DNA of 64,000 nt, taken from contig OU744732.1 in assembly GCA_916613615.1 (NCBI GenBank), forward strand, positions 34,371,950 through 34,435,949, read 5' to 3'. Below are positions 53,592 to 64,000 of the stretch, one piece after another (position 1 is the stretch's first letter; each line of letters starts with the position of its first letter). The notes below the pieces were generated by a model that saw only the letters and a list, made by a program, of their open reading frames with translations, was not told the origin of the DNA and searched no databases. The stretch comes from Steromphala cineraria (Eukaryota > Mollusca > Gastropoda > Trochida > Trochidae). A program made the translations under genes and the position numbers.

Positions 53592-56500
53592 CTCACCTTT
53601 ACAAAGTAAATGTGAGCTTATGTCATGGCGCTTCGTCCGTCGTCCGTCTGTCTGTCCGTCCGTCCGTCCGTAAACTTTCAGGAAAAAGACTACTCCTCCT
53701 AAATGAATTCAGATATCATTCTGAAATTGTAGTATGTTATACCCATGGTGATTCCTCACAGAAAGGTAGATGTTTCAGTTTTGAGAATCAAAGATGGCCG
53801 CCATGACAGCCATATTGAATTTTCAATTAGATTTCATGAAAAAGACTACTCCTTCTAAATGAATACAGATATCATTCTGAAATTGTAGTATGTTATACCC
53901 ATGGTGATTCCTCACAGAAAGGTAGACGTTTCAGTTTTGAGCATCCAAGATGGCCGCCATGACAGCCATATTGAATTTTCAATTAGATTTCATGAAAAAG
54001 ACTACTCCTTCTAAACGAATCCAGATATCATTCTGAAATTGTAGTATGTTATACCTATGGTGATTCCGCACAGAAAGGTAGACGTTTAAGTTTTGAGAAT
54101 CCAATATGGCCACCATGGTAGCCATATTGAATTTTCAATTAGATTTCATGACAAAGACTATTTCTCCTAAACCAATCTAGATATCATTTTTAGCTCACCT
54201 TTACATAGTAAATGTGAGCTTATGTCATGGCGCTTCGTCCGTCGTCCGTCTGTCTGTCCGTCCGTCCGTCCGTCTGTCTGTCTGTCCGTCTGTCCGTAAA
54301 CTTTCAGGAAAAAGACTACTCCTCCTAAACGAATCCAGATATCATTTTGAAATTGTAGTATGTTATACCCATGGTGATTCCTCACAGAAAGGTAGACGTT
54401 TCAGTTTTGAGAATCCAAGATGGCCGCCATGGCAGCCATATTGAATTTTCAATTAGATTTCACGAAAAAGACTACTCCTCCTAAACGAATCCAGATATCA
54501 TTCTGAAATTGTAGTATGTTATACCCATGGTGATTCCTCACAGAAAGGTAGACGTTTCAGTTTTGAAAATCCAAGATGGCCGCCATGGCAGCCATATTGA
54601 ATTTTCAATTAGATTTCACGAAAAAGACTACTCCTCCTAAACGAATCCAGATATCATTCTGAAATTGTAGTATGTTATACCCATGGTGATTCCTCACAGA
54701 AAGGTAGACGTTTCAGTTTTGAGAATCAAAGATGGCCGCCATGGCAGCCATATTGAATTTTCAATTAGATTTCACGAAAAAGACTACTCCTCCTAAACGA
54801 ATGCAGATATCATTCTGAAATTGTAGTATGTTATACCCATGGTGATTCCTCACAGAAAGATAGACGTTTCAGTTTTGAGAATCCAAGATGGCCGCCATGG
54901 CAGCCATATTGAATTTTCAATTAGATTTCAGGAAAAAGACTACTCCTCCTAAACGAATGCAGATATCATTCTGAAATTGTAGTATGTTATACCCATGGTG
55001 ATTCCTCACAGAAAGGTAGACGTCTCAGTTTTGAGAATCCAAGATGGCCGCCATGGCAGCCATATTGAATTTTCAATTAGATTTCAGGAAAAAGACTACT
55101 CCTCCTAAACGAATGCAGATATCATTCTGAAATTGTAGTATGTTATAACTATGGTGATTCCGCACAGAAAGGTAGACGTTTCAGTTTTGAGAATCCAATA
55201 TGGCCGCCATGGCAGCCATATTGAATTTTCAATTAGATTTCATGAAAATGACTCCTTCTCCTAAACCAATCTAGATATCATTTTCATATTGTAGTATGTT
55301 ATACCTATAGTGATTCCTCCCACAAAGGTAGACGTTTCAGTTTTGAGAATCCAAGACGGCCGTGATAGCAGCCATATTGACTTTTCAGCTGCAGATGACA
55401 CATCATTATTACTAAATTTTAAGCTTTCATCAAGTGATCACTCGCACCATATAAATTCTCTAATTTGAACTTACTAATCATAATATTATCTTGAATATGG
55501 AATATTTAAGATTGTCATGCAAGTTGTTCTATATTTTTAAGTTTTTCTTAAACATTAAGATGAAAGACAAACATAATTAATTAATTTGTTTAAAAAATTT
55601 ATGGCAACTAGCTGCAAAAACCCAATGACATTAAACATCATGTTGAATTTTAAACAATGGTATCTCCCTTATATTCCTTTAAATACCACACAAAGGGGGT
55701 CAACCAGAGTTAAGATATTCCTGTTGAGTCCACTATGCATTTCTAATACACATCCCGATACAGGCTGCTAGCATCACAGTCTCAGCTGCTAGCATGTTGC
55801 ATAATCAACTTGACCCAATTGATATGGTAGAGCATTATGCTATATGGCCATGTGTATGCAATAAGAGTTATGGAAATTAGACTTGTATTCTCATGACAGT
55901 GATATGTTCTTTCTAAGAAAAACAACTTACACAAAATTTGTCAACAATCAGCTTTGTGTTTAGCAATCTACATGATAAGTTGATGTGGAAAGATTTTGCA
56001 TCAGGTTCCAGTTCCTGTGTTTTACTCATATTTGTACCATTTCTATATCTAACAGAAGTTCTTCTTGACACAAAATCAATTTAGGACATAAGCTTACTAT
56101 ATTTTGTGAAATTATATATATTTTTCACAACAATTCATGTTCTCTCCCGTCAAGTCTTTTAATACCACACATAAGGGCTTAGCCAGAGTTCAGGTTAACA
56201 TGCTCGGCACACTAGGGTGCTTCTCCAAATATACGTACACAAAGCCAAATACACAAATTGCTACACTCTCCTTAAGGATCTTGGGCTAGCAGCCCTGCCT
56301 GCTTGTATGTTGCATAGTAATCCTGACCTAATTGATAAATAGAACATAATGGACTTTATGGAAAGTATATAAATTGTCTTTATGAAAAGTATACTTGTAT
56401 TCTAATAATAGTAATACTTTTAACAAATAACAATTTAAACAAGTCAAGAATCAGCTTTTGTGTACAACAATCTGCATGATGAGTTAATATTAACAAGTCA

Positions 56501-59500
56501 AGAATCTGCTTTTATGTACAGTAATCTACATGATAAGTTAATAATAGAGGTATTTTGTATCAGGTTCCAGTTCCAATACCATGTGTCTTATAAATACCTG
56601 TAAAACTTAATGATAATTATATCATGCTGAAGGGGTTCTGGGAACAACATGTCATCATAGAAGTCATTATTTTTCAATTAGATTTCAGGTCAAGTACTAC
56701 TCCTACTAAATCAATTAAGATATCATTCTGAAAAGTGAGTATTTTTTTATATAGTGATTCCTGACAAAGACGCATTTATTTTATTATCAAGAATCCAAGA
56801 TGGTCAATATGTCAATTATATTGAATTTTCAATTAGGTTTCATGAAATTCATTGAAAAGAATACATTTCCTGATCAATCAAATCAATGTCATTATATTTG
56901 TATTGATACGCTTGTTGTAATATTTATCAACACTATAAATACAGTTACAAAAAAATGTATGAATCATCTTTATCTGCGAACAGCCTGAGACATGACTGTT
57001 TTAATAAATCTTTTTTAATAAAACATAAAATGATAAAAGTTGTTCACTCCATCAGTGGGTTACATAATTCCTGAGACTTCATATATGGCAAATAACATAG
57101 CCAGTGAGGGATAAATATACATTTTTTAATCATCTATATCTGATTACGGTCTGAACAATGATTATCTAGATAATTATAATGATCATTCAATTCAAACAAA
57201 TCCTTTTCAAAAGCATTTAAAATGATTAAATTTGTTCACTCCCAACACTAACTGTAAGGTTTTTTACTCCTTTGTTCCAATGCAATTAATTTATTCCAAA
57301 TTGAAAATTTTGGTTAATGAATAACAAATTATCTTTTATTTTGTTTGTCATGCTAATAAAAGATATAATATTCATCTTCAAAACAGCATTCATTGAACAG
57401 CTGTCTGAACAAATTTTATTTTAAAAAGTCTTTCTCACCAATTCTCTCTGTTAGTTAAGACTTCAATAAACATATTACTGAGTTGACCTCCAGATTATTT
57501 CCATTGCAAACCTCTCTTTTAACCCCACCCCTTCTATCTCCCCCCCCCCCCCCCTTCCCCTCCTATCCTTCCAGCCCCTCTCCTGCAACTCTCCTCTAAA
57601 GGGTATCTGTATTGTATATTGAAATGAGGGGAGGACACTCACTATATGGAATAACAGTAACTTACATAAGAGGATAAGTTACATAAGCTACATGCAGGTG
57701 CAAGAGGTCATCATAGGTCATCATATCTAGTAATAAGCATAAACCCCCATGTTGCTAGCCTATTCTGACCAATCAGATTGCACTAACATATGTCAAGATT
57801 TAAGATATTCAGAAATCTTCAGTTAGAATTACATGGGACATTGACCTGGACAGTTTACTTTGGCAATTGGACTTATCACTAGCTGAATTTGTGATTTGTG
57901 TCAGAGGGATATATTCCAAATGTTTATGTGCATCATCTTTTTAGTTCTTTGGAAGTTGAGAGTGTGACTAAATGAATACTCCCAAACCAATCAAGATATC
58001 ATAATGACATTAATACAGATGCCCACATAATAAAAGTAGCATTTTGAAGATTAAAAAGTCCAAGATGGTCACCAATTCAGCCATAGATATACAAAAAAGT
58101 TATACAAAAACCTACTGCTTGTTAACAAATCATGATTATATCATTCTTGTATTAATGTTTGTTCAAGCTCTAGTGGTTTCCAACAGAAGAATAGCATTTT
58201 AAAAGATAAAAAAATCATGATGGCAGCCATAATCAATTATCATATAAAAGATGGTTACACAATTAAACTATATTACCACATCATTCATTTTAAGGTGAGC
58301 TTCTGTACCCTCGGTACTTTTATTATATTGTAGTATGTTATACCTATAGTGATTCCTCACAGAAAGGTAGACGTTTCAGTTTTGAGAATCCAAGATGGCC
58401 GCAATAGCAGCCATATTGACTTTTCAGCTGCAGATGACACATCATTATTATTAAATTTTAAGCTTTCATCAAGTGATCACTGGCACCATATAATTCTCTA
58501 ATTTGAACTTACTAATCATAATATTATCTTAAATATGGAATATTTAAGATTGTCGTGCAAGTTGTTCTATATTTTTAAGTGTTTCTAAAAAAAATTAAGA
58601 TGAAAGACAAACATAATTGATTAATTTGTTTAAAATCTTTATGGCAACTAGCTGCAAAAACCAAATCACATTAAACATGTTAAATTTTAAACAATGGTAT
58701 CTCCCTTATATTCCTTTAAATACCACACATAAGGGGTTAACCAGAGTTCAGATATTCCACTATCCACTAATACACATCCCAAGCCAGGCTGCTAGCATCA
58801 CAGTGTCAGCTGCTAGTCTGTTGCATAATCAACCTGACCCAATTGATATGGCAGAGCATTATGCTCTATGGCCATGGCCCATGTGTATGCAATAAAAATT
58901 ATGGACTTGTATTCTCATGACAGTGATATGTTCTTTCTAAGAATAACAACTTACACAAAACTTGTCTACAATAAGCCTTGTGTTTAGCAATCTACATGAT
59001 AAGTTGATGTGGAATAAATATGAAAAAAATCGAAAAGGGTTTAGTAAGAAAAGTAAGGAAATTTGATTTGTCACATCTCTCTGTTGATTTGACAATGCAA
59101 AAATGTTTACCATTATAGTACTGTATGAGTGTTAAATAAATTGATACTTTAATGAAAGACATCTCATGGTCACTTGACATGTAAATATTATGTGAACAAA
59201 ATAAACGTGTCTTATGCATTGCTGTGTTTATGACTTTCCTCTCAATCAGTCATTCATTTTCCTTGAAAAATCTGTACTTTTGGGATTCTCAATATCCCAT
59301 GCAGCATAACCATCAGTGAAATAATCTTGAAATCATATTAATGATTCACTACAAAACAAATGTAAGTGGCCACCATCCTGTAAGTAATGAATGACATTTA
59401 AATGGATACACCTAAACCAATCAAGATATCATAATGAAATTAATACGGATGCCCACATAAAAGTAGCATTTTGAAGATTAAAAAGTACAAGATGGTCACC

Positions 59501-59752
59501 AATTCAGCCATAGATATACAAAAAAGTTATACAAAAACCTACTGCTTGTTAACTTATCATGATTATATCATTCGTGTATTAATGTTTGTTCAAGCTCTAG
59601 TCGTTTCCAAAAGAAGACTAGTATTTTAAAAGATAAAAAAATCATGATGGCAGCCATAATCAATTATATAAAAGATGGTTACATGTATAATTAAATAATT
59701 TTACCACATCATTCATTTTAAGGTGAGCTTCTGAACCCTCGGTACTTTTATT
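53592..59752. mobile_element. AGCTCACC-type tandem-repeat element(s), 156-bp core
   Basis: Heads at 53592 and 54188 read AGCTCACCTTTACA(A/T)AGTA, a GTGAGCT hairpin, CATGGCGCTTCGTCCGTCG, (CCGT)n and AAACTTTCAGG. The core units of 156 bp (GACTACTCCTCCTAAACGAA ... ATGGCCGCCATGGCAGCC) number about four after the first head and seven after the second. Tails end AAGGTGAGCTTCTGTACCCT at 58293 and again at 59722; AGCTCACCTT and AAGGTGAGCT are inverted. The tail region 55290-58322 is partly duplicated at 58325-59752. No coding capacity is seen. It resembles bivalve pearl-like elements. Confidence 0.8.
57540..57555. repeat. Poly(C) run
   Basis: Fourteen or more consecutive C in a pyrimidine-rich tract, inside the long tail of the AGCTCACC element. 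It is prone to assembly or length error. Confidence 0.9.
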
Positions 59753-60719
59753 AGCTCATCTGGCCTGTAAGGCCCCATGTGCTTATGGCATGGCGTGGCG
59801 TCTGTCCGTAAACTTTGTGGAATTTAACTTCCTCTCCAGAACCATAAGGCCTAGAAAGCTGAAACTTGAGGTACAGACTCCTTGACTAGTGAGGATTATA
59901 AATTGTAGCTTTGGTGGCCCTGGTGGCATTGGCCACGCCCTTGAAACCTATTTTCATCTTCTTCTCTAGAACCATAAGGCTTAGAAAGCTTAAACTTTGT
60001 GTACAGACTCATTGACTAGTGAGGATAATAAATTGTAGCTTTGATGGCCCTGTGACCCCTAGTGAGGGCCACAGGGACGACACCCTAAAAACATATTTTC
60101 ATCTTCTTCTCCAGAACCATAAGGCATAGAAAGCTGAAACTTTGTGTACAGACTCCTTGATTAGTGAGGATTATACATTGTAGCTTTGATGGCCCTGTGA
60201 CCCCTAATGAGGGCCACAGGGACCACACCCTAAAAACATATGTTCATCTTTTTCTCCAGAACCATAAGGCATAGAAAGCTGAAACTTTGTGTACAGACTA
60301 CTTAACTAGTGAGGATTATAAATTGTAGCTTTGATGGCCATGTGACCCCTAATGAGGCCCACAGGGACCACACCCTAAAAACATATGTTCATCTTCTTCT
60401 CCAGAACCATAAGGCATAGAAAGCTGAAATTTTGTGTACAGACTCCTTGATTAGTGAGGATTATAAATTGTCGCTTTGATGGCCATGTGACCCCTAATGA
60501 GGCCCACAGGGACCACACCCTAAAAACATAATTTCATCATCTTGTCCAGAACCATAAGGCCTAGAAAGCTTAAACTTTGTGTACAGACTACTTGACTAGT
60601 GAGGTTTAATAATTGTAGATTTTGTGACCCTGTGGCCCCTACTAAGGGGGGAACCACATTGGCCACGCCCTAACGCAAAATCAAATGTAAAGCCTGATGA
60701 GCTACAGAGCCAATGGCTC
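59753..60719. mobile_element. Inverted pearl-like element, about five 181-bp core units
   Basis: Head AGCTCATCTGGCCTGTAAGG with GTCTGTCCGTAAACTTTG, then core units complementary to those at 24.4-26.3 kb, and tail GATGAGCTACAGAGCCAATG followed by GCTCTATTTT. It is less homogenised than the 24-26 kb copy. Confidence 0.82.
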
Positions 60720-61584
60720 TATTTTCTTACACAAAATGAAAAAAAACCCCATGGTACTGCCTGTTCTGTGTTTCAAGCGCAGACCTGAGAAGAGCTGAAC
60801 AACACAAGAAATTGAGAATTATCAAATATGATTATTCCGGTTTCAATTAAAAATGTTCTTCTCTATCAATCCAATATAACATGTTTCTGATTATCAAACA
60901 CACTAGGTTTAAGTCCTAATAAACTGTAACAGTATTAACAAATGTTTTTCAAGTTGTTCAGATTAAACTGAATCCTTGAATAATAATGTATAATGTAACA
61001 ATAATATAAAAATCATATGTCTCGCAGCGATATGTTTAGATAACATCCCTAATGAGGGCCGAGAAGGGCTAGGACATGCTGAAATTTATAGAATACAGCC
61101 TTTTTTAACTAATGGGAGTTTTTAATTGAAAATTATCGATTTGATGACCCAAATGTCGCTTGAAAAACGATTTATATAAAACCTTATAAACTATTGACAA
61201 AGATATTGAAAGGTTTTACAGGCACCTCTAGAGATAAAGCTATAAATATCAGTACATAGCAGATATGAATATACTTATAAGTTAATTGAATCAGTTAAAT
61301 GTTGGAACGGGATGTTATTTTTCTTCCAGTTATTTCATTTTTCACTTCATCAACGTGGCTGGGAAGTCGAATTAGTAACTGGCAACTGGTAACTATCAAT
61401 TGAAATATACAAGCAAAACAATAAAAGCATCTATAACGTAGTTTCCTTTTCAATTTTCTGAAGAAATATTCATTTCAAGTGAACGGTTAAATGCAGAAAG
61501 GTTCTTTGGAAAACAACTTCTTTATTGAAAGATTTATGTTATTTTGCAATTCAGAGACGTCAGAGACTGCCAATCAACAATAGT
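60720..61584. other. Non-coding stretch
   Basis: It begins with a short remnant of MITE A copy 8 (TTTTCTTACACAAAATG) and is otherwise AT-rich. No gene or structured repeat is supported. Confidence 0.5.
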
Positions 61585-62095
61585 GATGAAATAGGTAAAT
61601 TTGAGGCATAACAAAAGTGATGCAATAGGTAAATTTGAGGCACAACAATAGTGATGAAATAGGTAAATTTGGGGCACAACAATAGTGATGAAATAGGTAA
61701 AACTGGGGCACAACAATAGTGATGAAATGTGTAAATTTGGGGCACAACAATAGTGATGAAATATGTAAATTTGGGGCACAACAATAGTGATGCAATAGGT
61801 AAATTTGGGGCACAACAATAGTGATGAAATAGGTAAATTTGGGGCACAACAATAGTGATGAAATAGGTAAATCTGGGGCACAACAATAGTGATGAAATAG
61901 GTAAATTTGGGGCACAACAATAGTGATGAAATAGGTAAATTTGGGGCACAACAATAGAGATGAAATAGGTAAATCTGGGGCACAACAATATTAATAGAGA
62001 TGAAATAGGTAAATCTGGGGCACAACAATGTTAATAGAGATGAAATAGGTAAATCTGGGGCACAACAATATTAATAGAGATGAAATAGGCACATC
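61585..62095. repeat. 34-bp satellite, about 12 units plus three 40-bp variants
   Basis: Unit GATGAAATAGGTAAATTTGG plus GGCACAACAATAGT with an exact 34-bp step. The last three units gain six bases (AATATTAATAGA). Several long frames on the minus strand arise only from this repeat. Confidence 0.95.
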
Positions 62096-62199
62096 AAGCT
62101 AGAAAAGGGTCCCGACAATCATTGCTGAATAGTTTTGTAGAGGCCTACAATATGCCACCGTATAAATCCACCCAAGAATTGAGAAAAAGATAAAATAGG

Positions 62200-62340
62200 T
62201 TTTAAGGACGTTGCCACAGGGCCACAAAAGTTACAATCTATAATTCTCACTAGTCGCGGAATCTATTCCCAAGGTTACAACTTTCTAGGCCTATTGATTC
62301 TGGAGAAGAAGAAGAAGAAGAAGAGGTTTTTAGGGCATTT
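62200..62340. repeat. Single 181-bp core monomer
   Basis: CACAGGGCCACAAAAGTTAC through CTGGAGAAGAAGAAGAAG matches the 24-26 kb core unit, with an expanded GAA run. Confidence 0.8.
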
Positions 62341-62739
62341 AATGAATTGATATCATGATATACTGATTTTACTGGTAATATCGATCTAAACGTGTTTTTA
62401 AAAATATATTTCGTATTATTTTAGTTTGCTGAAATTTGTTCATAAAAGGCTGAAGTAGGAAAGAAGTATCGCCAACTTTTAACTGAAGTCTTTATGAAAA
62501 GCGCAATGATTGTTCGTATATCTTTCCGAAATTTGTAAAAGCACCTGACATACGGAAGATTATATCGAGCATGCGCAGAAAGACTGTATTTAAAGACAAT
62601 TCATTTATGCTAGTAGCAGTAAACCTTTGTCTCTGAAGACATGGGAACCATCTCTGTTGTGTTAGTAGCGGTTTAATAAAGCTAAATAGATTTCAATACT
62701 TGTAGCAGCTAAAGTTTCCTTCATCGGGTGATTCAAGTG

Positions 62740-64000
62740 ATTGCTACACAAAGTAGATGTGCGTAATATACTTAGATTTGTGATTAATGTTGATTAAAGT
62801 GATTGCTACACAAAGTAGATGTGAGTAATATACTTAGATTTGTGATTTATGTTGATTAAAGTGATTGCAACTCAAAGCAAATGTACGTAATGTATTTATA
62901 TTTGTGATTAATGTTGATTAAAGTGATTGCAACTCAAAGAAAATGTACGTAATGTATTTATATTTGTGATTAATGTTGATTAAAGTGATTGCTACACAAA
63001 GCAGATATGCGTAATATACTTAGATTTGTGATTTATGTTGATTGAAGTGATTGTTACACAATGCAGATAAACGTAATATATTTAGGTTCGTGATTAATGT
63101 TGATTAAAGCGAATTCTACACAAAGTAGATGTGCGTAATATACTTAAATTTGTGATTAATATTGATTAAAGTAATTGTTACTTAAAGCAGACGTGCGTAA
63201 TATACTTAGACTTGTGAGTAGTGTTGATGAAAGTGACTGCTACACAAAGCAGTTTTAGGTAATATACTTAGATTTGTGAGTAGTGTTGATTAAAGTGATT
63301 GCTACACAAAGCAGACGTGCGTAATATACTTAGATTTGTGAGTAGTGTTGATGAAAGTGATTGCTACACAAAGTAGACGTGCGTAATATACTTAGATTTG
63401 TGAGTAGTGTTGATGAAAGTGACTGCTACACAAAGCAGACGTGCGTAATATACTTACATGTAGATTTGTGAGTAGTGTTGATTAAAGTGATTGCTACACA
63501 AAGCAGACGTGCGTAATATACTTAGACTTGTGAGTAGTGTTGATGAAAGTGATTGCTACACAAAGCAGTTTTAGGTAATATACTTAGAATTGTTAGTAGT
63601 GTTGATTAAAGTGATTGCTACACAAAGCAGACGTGCGTAATATACTTAGACTTGTAGGTAGTGTTGATTATAGTGATTGCTACACAAAGCAGACGTGCGT
63701 AATATACTTAGTTTTGTGAGTAGTGTTAATTAAAGTGATTGCTACACAAAGCAGACGTGCGTAATATACTTAGATTTGTTAGTAGTGTTGATTAAAGTGA
63801 TTGCTACACAAAGCAGACGTGCGTAATATACTAAGACTTGTGAGTAGTGTTGATTAAAGTGATTGTTACACAAAGCAGATGTGCGTAATATACTTAGATT
63901 TGTGAGTAGTGTTGATTAAAGTGATTGCTACACAAAGCAGACATGCGTAATATACTTAGATTTGTTAGTAGTGTTGATTTTAGTGATTGCTACACAAAGC
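62740..64000. repeat. 62-bp satellite, about 20 units, continuing past the window
   Basis: Unit GTGATTGCTACACAAAGCAG, then ACGTGCGTAATATACTTAGA and TTTGTGAGTAGTGTTGATTA. The first units are the most diverged and the later ones more alike, as at the edge of an array. No gene is seen from 62340 to 62740. Confidence 0.95.

Noticed and set aside
53612..54444. Frames starting MSLCHGASSVVRLSVRPS
   Set aside because: They are translations of the repeat-element head with its CCGT microsatellite. The same sequence recurs at both heads and has no protein family.
61534..62028. Three overlapping frames of 126-164 codons on the minus strand, rich in C, P, H and Y
   Set aside because: They exist only because the 34-bp satellite lacks stops in these frames. 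All three frames read the same repeat and none has a conserved domain.
61585..64000. Possible CRISPR-like repeat-spacer arrays
   Set aside because: The units are contiguous satellites with no unique spacers, no cas genes, and the genome is eukaryotic.

Overview
This is nuclear DNA from an animal, most likely a marine lophotrochozoan and probably a mollusc. It is AT-rich and intron-rich. Three split genes sit among many transposable elements and tandem repeats: miniature elements with TTAA target sites, two kinds of tyrosine-recombinase retroelement, a mariner, a LINE, a Nin-DC-type SINE, and arrays with (ACGG)n tracts that resemble the pearl/Helentron-associated elements of bivalves. The taxon is inferred from repeat style and gene content, not proven.

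Genes. (1) A C-type lectin-like gene on + (775-5063, 5' end outside the window) has two coiled-coil neck exons and two CTLD exons, with a mariner in one intron. (2) A complete adenosine deaminase 2/ADGF gene on - (7151-32198) has nine coding exons and 511 codons; the zinc and catalytic residues are present, all splice phases agree, and every key residue lies two positions before its human ADA2 counterpart. (3) A complete NSUN5-type rRNA m5C methyltransferase gene on + (35457-52131) has nine coding exons, 612 codons, a 16-nt first coding exon and a long basic tail. ADA2 and NSUN5 are divergent, about 3.3 kb apart. They have no evident functional link: one is a secreted enzyme, the other probably nuclear.

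Layout. 0-5 kb: lectin gene with a MITE, a mariner and a tRNA-like SINE head. 7-10 kb: last three ADA2 exons, the penultimate one preceded by a tandem array of copies of its own 5' end. 10-24 kb: a 13.9-kb ADA2 intron holding a Ngaro-like element (10926-15835) inserted in a MITE, a MITE with a nested hairpin, degenerate copies of the active-site exon, and a DIRS1-like element (18656-22909) with inverted terminal repeats and an internal complementary region. 24-32 kb: remaining ADA2 exons, an array with a 724-bp higher-order repeat, and MITEs lying 13-20 nt from splice sites. 35-52 kb: NSUN5 with a truncated LINE, foldbacks, a SINE and TTAA elements in its introns. 53-61 kb: a composite of two related tandem-repeat elements inserted in a MITE. 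61.5-64 kb: 34-bp and 62-bp satellites, the second running off the window.

The most unusual structures are the partial tandem duplications of two ADA2 exons (the copies keep splice sites but have lost key residues or reading frame), an in-window empty/filled site pair proving TTAA targeting by one MITE family, the DIRS1 internal complementary region, and a quasi-periodic array of short CCATAnnCGG sites between the split repeats of the Ngaro element.
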